DNA of 64,000 nucleotides from Climacteris rufus (GCA_013398175.1 VZRZ01004218.1:541997-605996), one strand, 5' to 3'; numbered from the stretch's first letter, positions 25,101 to 39,600 are shown. The notes: generated by a model not told the origin, from the letters alone. Numbers and translations: made by a program.

Positions 25101-28100
25101 GAGGACTCAGACACAAAAGTATCAAGACACTTTGGATCTTCAAAGATGCCGAAAAGGTAAAGCACTCTGTTGTCAAAACCAAACAATGAGAACATGAAAT
25201 TAATGTTACTTCTGCAGGAGGTTCTCTTGCTCCTAGTTGCTTAGATCCAGATCTAAAATAGGACTTAACGTACTTAAAAGAGGAGGTGAAGTCGATTTTT
25301 ATGACTGTGTTCAAACCTAATATCATGGTAAGTCCTGCACAGTGGCTAATTAGGAGGTGTCTACCATTCAGAGGATGCTTCCAATGCATCCAATGCTGTA
25401 TGTGCAAATTACACAAAGTTGACCATTTTCGCTTGCAATGGCAAAGTTAAGCATCACCTAACTACAACCTCCAGCTGCTATAATCTCTGTCCTCACAGCA
25501 GCAAATGCAGGCAGCAGAACCTCCTCCTCATTCATCACATGATGCTCTTAGTAACTGAGGGCATGGTGCAGGAGAGCGATAGCTGCAGCCTCCAGCTGAG
25601 GAAAGGCAGACTGGAAAGCTGAAAGGTGAACCGCATTGGATCATACGCAGACTAAAGCAGAAGGGGAAGCAAAAGCATCCATTTCCCTGATGAATCCACA
25701 CTTGGATTCAAATTTCAATATCTCTTCTGCTCCCTGAGTTCTGTCTGCTGGGGTATCATCTTTCCCACACCAGCCACGAGGATGGAATGTGAGCAAAAGA
25801 GTGTAGTAGAGTAGGGAGAGAGGAGAAAAATGTGTCCGTTTTCATGTAACTGGAATTCTGCTGATAAGGATGCTCTGTTGGGGGAGAAAGCACTCAATTC
25901 TTTTCTTTTCATGCAGCATTTGTGATCTCTTCCTTTTTCAGTGCAATTCCAAAACAAAAGAGGCCGGATGCCACTGCAGTTCCTTCTGGCATTATGCTAT
26001 AAATTAGAGAGTCGTCTTAGCTTTTATAGACAGACCAACAACCTAGCTCAGCAGAGGATTCAGTGCCATAGGCAAAGAAATAACAAAGATGCTAAAGGAT
26101 GGGATTTTTCATTCCCAACTAAAACCTTTCAAATAGTGCTGTCTCCACCTTCTGCTACCTGACTCTGGAGGCAGAATTTCACCCCTAATGAGGGGTTCTG
26201 GATTCCATTCCTGGCACTTTCCATCCTACTCTAGATATTGCAGTGATGAACTTCTCAGTTTACAGAATCTGGCATTTATAGAAAAATTTTTCTCATTTAA
26301 TGGTCCCGGTGGAAATTAGGCCTCTACAGGTCAAGGCTTTATTAACATTCACTACTGGACTTAAGACACTGCGTTGCGGTTAAAAAAAAAAGAGACAATT
26401 GCAGTTTTGGAAGGAGGAGGAGAATTATGGCTTGGCATGTGGTTCAGTCTTCATGCTAGGTCAGCCCTAAAAGGCTGACTTTGAGACTAGTAAGTGTTGC
26501 CAAAATAGTTGTGGCAGTTTCTCACATAGACTGTTGGGTTGTTGGGATTTTTAAAGGTTATGATAAGGTCAGCTTCATTTGTGGTAGGTCTCAAGCCAGA
26601 CACCCAGCCTCCTAAAATTCTACAATTTTGAGATAAAATACAACTATGCAATAAAAAGCCATTTCTACAAAGCACCAAGGTGAGAGTTTCCAGTGAAATT
26701 TAAGGGAGCTTGGTTCCCAGGTCCCACTCTTTTAAGTTTCATTTGAAAATTGCAGCACACACACTGCTACCCAAGTTCATGGTACAGTACAGCAAATATT
26801 CATTTTACAAGCAAATTGCTCTTTTTTACTTGAATTCTAGTATATTAATATTTTTATGGGAAAACTTCTAACACTCAGTAACAACTGCTGTAAAAACTCG
26901 ACTATTTAGAGTCCTTGAGTGTATCATTCTGAAGCCCAGAACTTAAAGGGAGTACAAGGGGAAGCAGATATACACCCCATCGGTGTGCAAGCTTCTGGTT
27001 GGAGGCTTGACCAAGCTGGGTGATGGAAAGCCCTTTCCAGGGGAAGTAAAGGCAAGGTGACTCTGTATCATGGGCTATTAGGAATTAATCTTGCCCCCAC
27101 ATTGCACTGATCCCATTCAGACAGATCTTTCCAGTGGATTTAATCAGTGGTTGGTGCATGTAGACACCAGGATCAACACCCAGGGCAGTGGCTCTGTGCC
27201 AGGCAATGCTGAATCAGTCCCCACGCTCTATGAGTGGACTGATCAGTACTGACATCCTAGATAAAGCATAAGAAGTGAGCCTTTGCTCCAAATTTTGACC
27301 CAGCCCTTATTGGTATGAGGAAACCTAGAAGGACTTAGCACTAGGTTGGACAAACCTGAAGGTGGAAAGTCTGGTGTACAAGGGCTGTGTGCCACAGTCG
27401 TGTGAAGGGATGTGGAGGTCATGCAGTTGAATTCCCCTGTTTCTGGTCACCAGCTGGTGGTGTTACACTGCACTGCTTCTTTGGTGCCCTGCCAGAGGGT
27501 GCACCAGCACAATCTGAACAAGGCCATCTCTACCTCCTCTAGGAATAAAGAGGTGCTTTCAAGATATCAGTGGCTGGATACAGGCCAACAAATTTGCACA
27601 CATTTCCAGGTACTCTTAGCCCACTTGGCCAGAGATTGCTCTGACCTGTGCTGGTGGATGGACAGAGTATGGAGTTGTCTTCTGTGGACTTGTTGAGGTA
27701 GAGAGGCAGTGCTTGAGCTGGAGTCTGAGTCTGGTGATGCTCAAGTGTTTGCTTGCTTCCTCTGTTGACGGAAGCGTTAAGAGTGTACTGGCACACATCC
27801 ACTAAAGCACAGTGGAAATGTTTCTGTTGACACATTTGAAGAAGTGCTAGCCAGCGTCATGGGGTGCCACATGTGTGAAAAGTATACCAGGAAAGCAGAC
27901 AATGGAGTTACTGTCATTTTCATGAGGTCAGTGAGAGAGTTCTGCCTTCTGGTGAGCATCCTGAACCCCTTCCATATACTCAGTAAATGATTGCTATAGT
28001 CACAAAAGCACTCCTATGTTGGTAACCATGACAACTTCTATTAAATCAAGTTTTTCATGAAGCAGTGTGCTTTACAAGGCAGAGAAAACATTTATTTTCA

Positions 28101-28944
28101 AGGACCAATCCTGTACCCATTGGTGTTCAAAGAGGAAAGGTTAAACCCCTGGCAGCAGCAGTGAATATTACAGCAGCTTTTACATGTAGACTCTTCTAAA
28201 GACAAAAAATATCTTCAGGTTTTTTTTTGGAGCTGGTCTTGACAATAAAAAAATTTATTCTGGAAAGCAACTACATTTAAAACACTGTTAGATCTCCAAG
28301 GGAGATTTTCTTTCTTAATTGTTCTACCACATTTTAAAATGTCCAGTTTTGAATTACCTATGATACAATTTGTTAATCATAACATTGGCAGTCAGATGAT
28401 CCTATTAGGTTTAAATTTTTTTACTAAAACTTTTCATCCAGTAGCTGTGAATTTTAGCAACTAACTTATCAAACCATCAGCAGGAATGCCTGTTTTACGC
28501 ATAATCTAAACAATTGTAAACATAGTGAAGTAGATCACAGTAATAAAACTTAAACAATTTTTGCTGGAAGATATTTGATTCTGTTTCCACTTCTGAGATC
28601 TGTAAGCAAGAGTAGATTTACTGGTGTAGAGGGAGATGTTAAAGTCCCATTTGCTCTGGCTGGTGTAGGAGCTCCCGTGTCCAGTGGCTTTGTGCAGCCT
28701 TCCTTTTTCTCTGCCCGTTATACTGAGGCTATGATTATTACATCCCTTCTCTCATGTTGGGAGCAGCCTTGTGTGTATGATCTCTCTACCTGTGCTGAGA
28801 ATATTAGACGGCAATGATGGCGAATGGACTGTGAATCATGAGTGTTTTGTTTCAGAGGCATCGTTGCTGATGATCAGCATGGGGAGAGACAAATGTGAGA
28901 GAGAAACGGTGCTTGATATAAATGTGTGCATTTGGATGGCCTGT
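22171..28944. other. Intergenic non-coding DNA
   Basis: No exon, RNA gene or recognised mobile element is supported. AT-rich sequence with modest open frames lacking family resemblance or splice partners. A short TCTA-like stretch lies near 23236-23246. Confidence 0.5.
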
Positions 28945-29087
28945 CCCTGAAATGTTCAGGGCCAGTTTGGATGGGGTTTTGAGCAACCTAGTCCAGTGGA
29001 AGGTGTCCCTGCCCATGGCCAAGGGGTTGGAACTAGGTGGTATTTAAGGTCCCTTCCAACCCAAAACATTCAATGACTCTATTATGC
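28945..29087 (+). mobile_element. CR1 LINE 3' end, plus orientation
   Basis: Contains GGAAGGTGTCCCTGCCCATG, GGGGTTGGAACTAGGTGGTA and GGTCCCTTCCAACCCAAAAC, in that order, the signature 3' end of avian CR1. It ends in the degenerate tail CAATGACTCTATTATG. Only about 140 bases remain; there is no coding sequence. Confidence 0.92.
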
Positions 29088-30211
29088 TGATTTTATGGTT
29101 TTACTGGCAACGAATGAAAGCAGAGTATTGTGCAGGAGACATAGAAAAAAATCATTGGGACTTAAATAAAAACACTGTCCCAAAATATGGGTCAGGAAGA
29201 TTTTTAATGTCCTATCAGAGCAGGTAAATCATTGAAAGAATGTAAACTTTCACAGTTTTATGGTTCATCCTTTTTTCCACTAAGGTGATCTTTTCTGAGA
29301 ATTTATGGATCCCGTTAAAGGTCTCAACTCAACCTGCAAGCGGCATCATCCATGTACCCACAGAGCCAGGAGGTCTCATCCTTGTGCTAACAGCAGGGCT
29401 CCTCAGCAGCTAGCACTCAGCTAAAGGGGAGATGCAAATTCTGCCCTGCTCTCCTGTCCTTGACTGTGCATGTGCACCTCCTCATCTCCACTCTACATGG
29501 AGAATTTGAAGAAGATGATCTGACTGAAAACCAGCCTAGCAAAAGAAAGAAGTGGTTCATCCTCAGCCAAATTACTTTCCTGGACAGAGTCAGCTTCTGC
29601 TTGCACAAATTCCAGCAGTAAGACAAAAGAGAGGGACAGGACAACATGGTTGGCAGTGGCTGGCTCCTCCAAGGCAGAGGACAGGACCCCAGCAGCCCAG
29701 ATTCAATTTCACTTCAACTGCTGTTCTCAAACTGTGCTGAAAGATTTGCTGCATAACTGGACCAAATAGAAGTGTAAAGGGCAGAAGCTTGGCCCAAAAA
29801 TCCATTAGCCAGAAAGGATTACTAGGAAAGAAATTTGGATGCTATTTCTGTGGTCTGCAAATTTTAACTGAAAATTGCATAAGTTTTTTTGGCTTGTATA
29901 AATCAACTTTAAAAAAATATCTTTGATGTTTAAGAAATTCAGACTTGTAATAGCTGGCTCCAGCATTTTGCTAGAAGTTCGTAAAATAACTTAAGACCAT
30001 TAGTATTCATAGTAAACTCATTCTGTAGCTTCAGAGCCATCTGCTTATCTCCAGAGTTTATTGCCTTCCATCTACCTTAGTGTTTTGGGTGGCTGCCCAT
30101 CACTGAAGCATATGAGTGCCTTTCCTTCGAACTGCAATGCCTCCTGGATTCCCTGGCTGCTCTGCAACTTCTTTTATTAGAGACTATTAGAATAGTTGTA
30201 CTAGCTCATAT

Positions 30212-30290
30212 CCAAGATCCATCTAGCCCAGCACCTATCTCATTCAGTAGCCAGAAGCAGAGGTTTAAGAAAAGCATAAGGACAGGGCAA
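30212..30290. mobile_element. Possible ancient amniote interspersed repeat remnant
   Basis: The words AAGATCCATCTAGCCCAGCA, a CAGTAGCCAGAAGCAGAGG-like stretch and a following AAGAAAAGCATAAGG resemble an old interspersed repeat common in reptile and bird DNA (GGTCCATCTAGCCCAGTATC-type). The family is not certain and boundaries are approximate. It could be a chance resemblance. Confidence 0.35.
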
Positions 30291-32900
30291 ACTTCTAATG
30301 ATACTTTCCTGGTTTATCTCAAGATGCAACTTTGATATGTAAGAATGCCAGGGATCATAAGAGTGTATGAAGTGAATCAGTACTTATCCCACCTCTTATT
30401 GTGGCAGCAGTTTAGCTATGAGAATATGTGGCTGTTTTTGTGACTGCTGCTCATTCTAGCAGCATTCTAGGAGCATCACATGGAGCAGTGGTGGGGAAAA
30501 AATATCTTAACAAAATGAGAAAGCTCTCTTGGTAGCAGTTACACTCTGATTCTACTCCCCATGGGATTCTGCAATGTGTAGGTGATGGAACATTTAATGG
30601 CTGTTGTCCTCAGCTCAACACACCTCAGTCAGGGGTTTTTGATGTAGGAAGACTTGTTCATGAATCTGTCAAAACCTCCACACTAGTGGCTGGCAGTGCT
30701 GCTCCCTGGAGCTGGTCTCCAGTGATTTATAGGTATCATCCTGTACACTGATCACTGGAGAAGACACATCAAGAGGCAACATCCCACTGTCAAAGCTTCT
30801 GATTAGCTCCAAGCTCTTTGATGCACAAATCAAAGCCCAGCTGCCCACAAGTGCAAGGAAACCCATCAGTATTTAAACATTCTGTCTTTCAGGAAGAAGA
30901 AGGTCCTGTTCATGAAAGTAAGATTGAAATGTGTCTTCTCTCCATCATGCTACAGAATTTGGCACTGCAAAGCCCTGCTAGTCCCACTCGCCCTCTGCCT
31001 TGTTGCCCTTGGGCCACAGCTGCAGTAACAGTATCAGTCTGGCTTCTGTGTTGTGGCAGAGGGGAGGAGAGGGTATAAATTCTCATTTCCCTCCTCACCC
31101 ATTATTTTACTCTTTCCTATAACATTTCACATGGCCAATCTGCTGGGTGTACAGGTGCTCTGTGACCCAGGCTGGGAGGGGAGGGCTGACACAGAAAGAC
31201 CTATAACCCATAGGAAGCCTCCATAACCCAGGAGAATGCAAACTGTATTCAAATTTTTAAAATACACCAGGTCTCAAAGATGGAAGGAAAAGATCTAACT
31301 ATAATTGTACCCATTGCTATACTTACTGTAACATATCTCTTGTGAAAACAGCCACTGCCAGAGTACAACAGGTAAAATCTTTACAGGTGAACTTAGAAAT
31401 AATGATGCAAATAAAAACATTTACTCTAGTAGTCAGGATTAGGTTTTGCAATGCAGATGGAAGTGAAATAGAAAAGTTTCTTTCTAAACTTACTCCTTTT
31501 CTCTGCTGATTGCTGGATTTTCCCCCAGACTCAGGCCCATGAAGCTCACTGGCAAATAGATCCTTTCAGAAAGCCCAGATGGGCAGTAAAAGGATGGCTT
31601 GATAAAAGGTTTCCCAGAGCTATTCTCAAGGCATGTAACATGTAGCAGCTAAAAGAAGGACAATAACATGTGCAAGACACTCTTAATCCAAATCCCAGTA
31701 ATGGAGTTACATGATAGGCTGCTGCCTCTTGCCTCTTAATTTATGAAGGATCAAGTGGTATTAGAGCCAGTCTGCTATGCATCATAAAGTGCTCATCACA
31801 GCATGTCAGCATGTAAAAAAAATGCCACTCCACAGAGAATAGGGAATAAATTTATCATCTTTCTTTAAGTTGCTATTCAAGGAAGCTGATCAGCATGTTC
31901 TTGTCTGAGGAATGCTGTTTATGCTCAAAGAAATGGTGTGTGACTTACATGAAATGGTTTAGATGTGGATTCTGGACAAAAAAGAGTTTCATTAAACCAA
32001 TGGAACAGTTATGTTCATTGTCTGAAAATGCACAGTTAATCTTAACTCTAAGGCAACACTATTCATTATTTTTATCTGTTCAGAAAATGGTACGGCTATA
32101 CAAAAATATTACACTTCATTTTGAATATAAACAGCCTTTATACCCTTAAATGTGTGTACATGTTGGCATTTCTGGGAACTATGCCTTGTTACTGGATAGA
32201 GTGTTCTGGATCTATGTAGTAGTTTTCCAATATGCGCTATGAACAGCTATCTGTGTTTGCAGGATTGATCTCATAAACAGTTCTTTTTCAGATATTTGCC
32301 ATGATAATGCTGTAGATATGAAGAACAGAAGAAGTCTTAAGTCTAAAGTCTAAAGACTTGTAAACATTTTATTCCAAGTCTGCCAAAAGAAAAAGTCAAA
32401 TACATAGTTTTAAGCACTTGCTTTTGCTTAAAGAATGTGAAAATAAGTTTTACAAGTTATTTCAGCTTGTCCAGAAGTTGCTCCCATAACTACTCTTCAG
32501 AAGTTCTGTTCGTGGAGTAATGATAAAGATGCCAAATTTATTCATCTGGGATTTATCCAATAAAATCTCATCCTACATTTACACAGCCCCTTTCAATCTC
32601 ATCCATTTAAAGGTGTCTACATCTATGTTTAGGTTCCCACATAAAACTGACTAGATTTTCAGTGCTTACTGTCCATGGGCAATGCAGATGCTCAGGATTC
32701 TTCAAAATCTGCAACTCTTTTATGGCTCTATATATGAGCCATTAGTTCAAATGTTGGTTGCAGAGGATAAGGAAGCTCTTGAGCATGTGAGAAAGGGGTG
32801 GAGTGGTTGATAGAAAGGCAGGGAATGCTCTTATACCATCCAGGGTTACACCATTCCTGTATTTTCCTCCACTTTTCATATAAATTGCTATCTTCCCTCC

Positions 32901-32919
32901 TTTATTATTATTATTATTC
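32901..32919. repeat. (TTA)n microsatellite
   Basis: About six units of TTA. Short trinucleotide repeat in intergenic DNA. Confidence 0.8.
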
Positions 32920-34820
32920 TGTCTCCTTGTGGCCCTAAGCAGATTAATTTTTTTACACGTATTTTTTATGTGCCACAACTTGATCTCCTTTAGCACATCT
33001 TCAGTGCCTCTACTCTATTTGTTCATCTTCCTCAGAACTCTACCCTTTTCCTGGTGCTCTCAGGAAGCCACAGCAAAAATGAGGTTACTATGGGGTTCAG
33101 CATCTGCATGTTGTCCTCAGAAAGTCAGCTGAAGTTTGGAGAATGTTTAGTATAAGGTGGTGCAGGAGCACAGGACAATCTGTACTTCTATAAAGAAGGG
33201 CTATGTCACCTTCTTCTTCCAATCTCCCTCTCCACAAGTCTGTGCTGAACACGAGAGAGACAGGGGTTTTGTCCAAAGAATTTAATAGTGTTTACTTCTA
33301 GGTAAAAAAAGTCAGAGGCATGAGTCACCAGCCCAGGGAACAAGCACAGAATAGAGGAATAGTCTCCACTTGGGGAATATTTAGAGGAAATTATTTGTCT
33401 GAAAGAAGATTTGAAGGAGAAGAAGAGAAGTTGTCTGTCTGTGGAAGCAGGGAGCCATTCACTGAGTGAAGATGTATGTGCAGCTCCCTTTTGTGTTCAA
33501 GGCATACAGTGACCTTACAAAACAGGTACTGGACAGAATGAATTTTACTTAACATTAGGCCCTCTTCTGAGCACTGTTAAGTGAAGGAGCTTAGCTGACC
33601 CAGGCATCTGCTTTCCTTGGTTAATGGAGACAAGCAGCCACATTCAGGGTGATTCACATGGCATGGTGTCTCTCTTAATTATTAAAAAAGAAGCCTAAAT
33701 GTGAGTGTATGGAAACTGGGTTCAGGCTTATGATAGTATTCTCTACAGATACCTCCAAATTCCTTGTTCTTGAAGGACCCTTGTAATACTACCTATAAAC
33801 TGCAGTTAGTGTAACTGTCTTAGCATACTGCCTACTTCTGCTAGGTAAACATTTCTTGTGGGATAAGATCATTTATCTGAGGTAGAAAAGTTTCATTTAG
33901 TAACTATTATAGTTACTGTGGTTGCAGTATCACCAGATCACCCACATGAAGAAAATGTTTATTGGATTGTTTGAGTGATTACTTCCTTTCCTGGGTTTTT
34001 GGCAAAGCTTTTGGGCAGTGGAAAAAGTAAATGGACCAAAAAAGTCTTATTCACCTCCCCACCCACATTGTCAACCATGATTATATCAGCCATGATATAA
34101 TAGTGCATGTTTAAACATTCTGTAAGTAAGGAAGAATTTTAATGGGTGATAATGGTGGAAACTTACAGTGTAGCTTGTGACTAATTTTGCAGTGGTTGTG
34201 GAAAGTATAGTAGATGGCTCAGGGAACTGAGTATGGGCTCTGGAATAGTTCACCAGCCAACAAAAAAGTAGCAGTTGTTTACAGTCCAATGACTGTAGTG
34301 GTTTATCTGCTGTAGTTTCTCTTCTACCGTGAGTGACAGAAGAGCACAGCCATATTTACCCACCTTGTAGGGAAGGCAAAAGGCTGGACACATAGGGAAG
34401 CCAGCCTTCCCACAGAGCAAGTGCCTGGTTAAAGTTTGATCTTCCTGGGGTATTGAGAAGGTACAGGGCTTTGTTGATGTATATGGGTATGCAAAATTTA
34501 CACAGTGCTAAGAAGATAAAAGGATCTGTAGGAGTGTTGGCTTTGTTGTTTTGATTGTGTTAGTGAATCTAAAAGACTATGAATCCTGCTGCTAATCTGA
34601 TATCTTTATTTGCAAATAAAGCTCAGCTTTCAAGAGCATCCTCAGTAGCAGAATATTAATTTACTCTATAACAAGAGATATTTATTTTCACTTTTCTCAC
34701 TATTCGTATAGATCTGGTTGTAAGAGGAAACCTTTCCATGATATTCATCTACTGTTTTTTGAACTAATTTTAGAACTGCTCCTCAGTTACAGCTTGCCTT
34801 TCTTTTCTTTTTCCATTCAG

Positions 34821-34969
34821 TTAAGAAACGTCTGAAGACCAGCCCTCACTCCTCTGCATCTCAGGTTGGCAAAAATCCCTTTATTGGTCCTCAGGGTTCA
34901 ACCAACCAGTTCCAGCAGGGTGGCCAGGGGGGATGGAAAGAAGCCACAAAGAAGGCAGATGTTGTGTGA
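34821..34969 (+). other. Doubtful terminal-exon-like open frame
   Basis: A strong pyrimidine tract (TTCTTTTCTTTTTCCATTCAG) is followed by a frame of 48 residues ending at TGA. After two leading bases it reads KKRLKTSPHSSASQ, then a Gly/Gln-rich stretch (FQQGGQGGW) and KKADVV at the end. The composition looks like a basic, low-complexity C-terminus of a nuclear or RNA-binding protein. No family was recognised and no upstream partner exon was found. It could be the last exon of an unannotated plus-strand transcript, a retroposed tail, or chance. Confidence 0.25.
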
Positions 34970-35978
34970 CCAGGTGCTTCTGGTGTTCATCTGAATTTTG
35001 TTTTATAACAAAATCTATAGAAATTATGTGCCAGAGAACTCCTGGAGGCATTTGAGTTAGAGCAGCTCAAGAGCTGTTTCGTAAGAAGTTATCTCTTTAA
35101 GTGATGGACTTCTTTTTCTGCTGCTTTGAAGTTACACCTGGGCAAGAGAAAAAGGGGGCTATTTGTAGAGTATTAGAAATCCACCCTATCTTTTGTAGGT
35201 GGGATCATAAGTCTGTGTGCTAAAAAGCTATCAAGTGCTTCCTTTCCCACTTTACAATTAAAGTAATGGGGTGCTGATAGAGGTCCTTGTCTAACATCTT
35301 TCCATCCATGTCTGTAAAAGGAAAGTGTTGGAAGGTGTGTCTGTACCAGAGAATGGAGCACAGTATTGAGATTCCACAGCTAATGGGAACATTCCCAAGC
35401 CATGTGGACTTAACAGTTCAAGTCCCAAATCATGCTGACTGAAGCCATGTAATAGTGCATCTGTAATAAGGTTTGTGAAACTGGGTGCAGTGCCATGGGA
35501 ACACAGACTGCTTTGGGACCTGAGCCATATAATATCCAGATACCTTCCTTCCACCTTCATAGCACTTCTGTGAAGAAAATTAACTCTCTTCCAGCTGTAA
35601 ACTGGACAGGTTTATATTAAGAGGTTTTCTCTGGTGATCTCTAGCTCTTTTAAGGTTCTGTTTGAATTTTTTGTTCATGCTTATTCAGCAGGGAACATCC
35701 GTAACAGACTGAATAATCTGGACTTCAGCACCAGTGAGAAATCAGTCTGGCCCTTGCATGAGTAGTCACATGGTGATCATTCATCTCACTAATGAGAACC
35801 TTCCCCCAAATCTGCTCTGTTTTTTTTAGTCCCTCCTAGGCACCTCCTTTTCTACATTACACAAGAACAGGATTATGACTGAGGGTAATTTTTTTCCCTG
35901 TGGAGAAGAGAAGCATCTAGAACCAGTCTATAAATAGCTGAAATCTGACTGTACACATGAAAATAGGCTTCATGTGTA

Positions 35979-36014
35979 CATACATTTATATATGTATATA
36001 TGTATATATATGTG
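35979..36014. repeat. TA/TATATG-rich microsatellite
   Basis: Alternating CATACA, TTTATATATG and TATATATG units. Self-complementary AT repeat, likely variable in length. Confidence 0.8.
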
Positions 36015-36589
36015 CCTCAGGCTCTTTCTCAGTAACTTACTAATAATTTCCATATAATCCACAGGCAAGTCTGCATGACAGAGAGTATTGTTCAATGTGG
36101 AAACCACCTGTATCTACCCCTCTGTAGAAGAGAAACTGTTATGGCAGGAGTGCATAGATGTGACATCTAACTTGGCATCTTTGATCTTGGTCTCAGACTT
36201 GCATGGTGAGTGAGATAAGTCATTATAAAGCCAGAACAGTGGTCGAGGATGACAGTTAGTCAGACATTCCAGCATTGAGTTTGTTACATCTGAATTAAAC
36301 ACAGCTTGGAAACAGGTAGATAGGAACTAAGAAAAACTCCACAAAAATGGATCTGAGGAGCTGGATGAAAATGGGGGAAAAAACTCCCATACTTAGGAAG
36401 CTGCTGGAAGAAGTTTAACAAGTTAGGGACTTTTCCAGGGGCGAGAAAGTAATTTGAGGTGAGTTTTCACTTGCAGAGAGACCTCATTCTGATCTCTCCT
36501 TATGTTCTCATGCTATTGCCTACATAAGGAAAGACTCAGACATGAGGAGCGCAGCATTTCATGTCTTTCAATTAGACCAAATTGCTTGG

Positions 36590-36680
36590 GTTTCTTTTTT
36601 TTTGTTTTGTTTTGGTTTTTGTTGTTGTTTTTTGTTTTTGTTTTGTTTTGTTTTGTTTTTGTATTTTGTTTTTTTTTCCT
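36590..36680. repeat. (TTTTG)n low-complexity tract
   Basis: About 90 bases composed almost only of T and G, in TTTTG, TTG and longer T-run units. On the minus strand this is a (CAAAA)n tract, a form often left by decayed poly-A tails of retroposed DNA. No retroposed body was identified beside it. It produces long artefactual frames rich in Phe/Leu or Lys/Asn/Gln. Confidence 0.85.
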
Positions 36681-39600
36681 CTGAAAATTTCTCTGTCTGT
36701 GCCAAGAAAAACCTGCTGAAATTTCTAGGAAGCGGGAACACTTTGTAGGACAGCTGCCTACGGGCATGAGAATGCAAGGAGAGCCTGACAGTTTTTATTT
36801 CTAGAAAGATCCTTCTAGCGACTGTTGTCATTGCTGTTCTCTTCTCTTTGACAGCAAGGGCAAATATGACCATGGCTCTGACTCCTGGGCACAGAGCAGT
36901 CTGCCTGCATCCCCACACTCCAGTGGCTTCATGCCATTAACCTAATTGTATCAGACATCGGAACCAGTGAAGCCTTTAACTTATATCTCTGACTGGTAAA
37001 ACTACATTAAACTTTGTAAAACTGAGCAATCTGAAAAAGTTTTCAGCAGACACCTTTATTAGTAATTGTATTAAGGAACAGATTCTGAATCTACTGAATT
37101 TGGTGCATGTCTAGGAAGCAGCTGGCTTATAGATGGATAAAAAACCAAAAAGCAATTCAGTCCATTAAATCAATGTTCACATGACTGTGTTGTATCTAGA
37201 GATTCAAGTAAAACTGAAATCAATTATGAATTAAAGTTATAGTTGTCAGACTGGCATTCTCACCTCTTCAAGTATAGCACCTTTCCACTCTGTCCATGTG
37301 GATTTTTCACTTGCAAAATCTGAGACATCTGCAAATCACAGAAAACTGAAAATGATTAGTATGACAAAAAGGTGCTATTTATAGAAGCTCACTACATATT
37401 TATTATTTACAGTTTTCCATTCAATAAAAAAATTTCTGCCACAAAAGACAGTGATGAAATACAGTGCCATCAGCCTTCAATCAATACTGATACCATTACA
37501 AATGAGACTTTTGCCTCTTTCCTCCAAATGGCTTTCGTAGTAAATGGCACTTCTTACAGAGACATCTGCAATCTGAAGTGCATTTAGTTTCAGAAATGAA
37601 TTCAGAGTGTTTTCTGATAGTGCAACTACTCATGATTCCTGTCAGTTGGTGCTTTGCGTTCTTTCTTTTTCCTTTTTTCAATTCAGCTATAGCTTCTTCC
37701 TTTCCTTGTTACCATATAAAATATGTATACAAATTGTTTATTACTAGTTCAGACTATTGTCCTGTAGTGCTCAAGTTGAGCCAGAAGCTCCAGCTGGTGC
37801 AGGACCATGCTGTAAGCCATGTTATATGCTCCACAAGGAATGAATGGGAATGTGCATGCAAAGAAACCATGCCCAAGTCCAAGATTTTTCATTCCTTTCA
37901 GTTACAATAACCTCCAGGGTTATCTGTGGTTACAGCAAAGAAATAATTTTCCAGAAAAAGTAAATTTTTGCAGTGTCTTAGACATATAACATTTAAACTT
38001 TAAGTAGTTTGTCCCACTGAGACAACAACTAAATGCTGTGGACTTGCTCATACAGATAAGGCATTCTCCTTCTTGTAATAAGCAACAATATTGCTTATTA
38101 AAATGCAATTGCTTCACAGAGAGGGTGCTTCTTCCCCCTTCTGCCCCAATCCACAAAAAAGTCAACCAATAAAACCGAGCAGGACTATAAAAGAGATTGA
38201 CTTAAATGAGCAGAGGGGATTAATGAAATCTAGAGTAATGACAGCACAATTCTAACCCCAAACAGAGCTCAAGAGAAAAGAGCTGCCACCCAAGAGTCAT
38301 GGTTCTGCTGTCTGTGTTGCACACGATTCATTTACAAATGGCAATATAAAATTCCCAGGCAGTTTATAATGAAACCAAATCCATAGGGTTTCTTTTCCTA
38401 ACCTGTACTGATCTGTGCTAGTGTGTACCAAATCCTTGACTACAGTGAATATGTGTAAATCCTTTGAATTAGCTTATCTGTACCAGTTCATGGCCTAGCC
38501 TTTAAGATCTGTGCCTGGACTGCTGGATGGAACAGGCCCATGTTCCCTTGCAATCATGACTAGCCTGTGATTGTCCACACACTGGTTGTGTGCTTTCTGT
38601 CAGTTTTGGCTTGTATCCTCTAGAGCTCCACTAAAAAGTGCCCATCACAATTTGGGCAAGAGCACAGTCTCTCCAGCTGGCATCAAAGGCAAATCCAGGT
38701 ATTCTGAAGGAAAAAAAAAGAATTTATTTAGGTAGATGTAATACATGCTATGTCTGTTGCCTTCAGAGCCAGGGGTCTGACCCTTCACTATCTGATATTC
38801 ATGCACAGATGTAGCCTCATGTGCCATGGGTGGCCATGCACACCATCTAACCTAAACTGTTCTGAGTTTAGCACCACCTCAGAAATAACAGCTGTGGCAC
38901 TGTGTGTGGGAACCATCAGAGATATACAGCAAGATTACATCACATATATGCACTTTTATTAAAAAAATCATTGAAGAGAAAGAAACAAGGAGCTTTCTAT
39001 AGCCTTGTAAAAGTAAGGACTAATGATGCATGAGCAGCAGAAATTCTTTTCAAAAACAGTCTTCTGACTCTCCAAGCAAATTCCTATAAACTGTGTTTTC
39101 TGTTTGCTTTGTCTAAGTATTGAAATGAATTTTCTGTCTCCTAAAACAGTGTTCTCAGCATCTGACTTGGCACTTGGGAGCAGAAATATCTCCCATTGAT
39201 CTAATTGATGTTGGCTAAGAGCCAACATGAGTTTTCTTCAAAAGCAAATTCTGAGTTCGTAATTGTGAGTATTCAGCAGTTCATATCCCATTACCAAGAG
39301 CTACTTCCTCAGTTAGAGAATGATCCCATGGGAGCCATGCCTCCTAAGCACCTTGAACCCTTAACATAGAGATTCATATTGAGCTGCTCGGAAATAAGAT
39401 ACAAAAAATATTCATTCATAAGAAACATTTGGCAAGTAATTTCTTATAGCAACAATTGAAAACTCACTCTTCGTTTATGTGGTGCTTGCAGCCAGAAACG
39501 TTGTGGGAAACTCTGAGTGTACAGCTCCTGTTTATGTTATGTCCTCCTCAATGCTGCTCTGGAGAGCTCAGTGCAAGCCCAGCTATAAACTACCGGGGAT

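Larger units (their letters stand above)
29088..34820. other. Intergenic non-coding DNA
   Basis: No gene is supported. It holds a possible ancient amniote interspersed repeat (30212-30290) and an ATT microsatellite (32901-32919). The rest shows no structure that I can assign. Confidence 0.5.

Noticed and set aside
36502..36918. Frames rich in Phe/Leu/Val on plus and Lys/Asn/Gln on minus
   Set aside because: They are translations of the (TTTTG)n tract.
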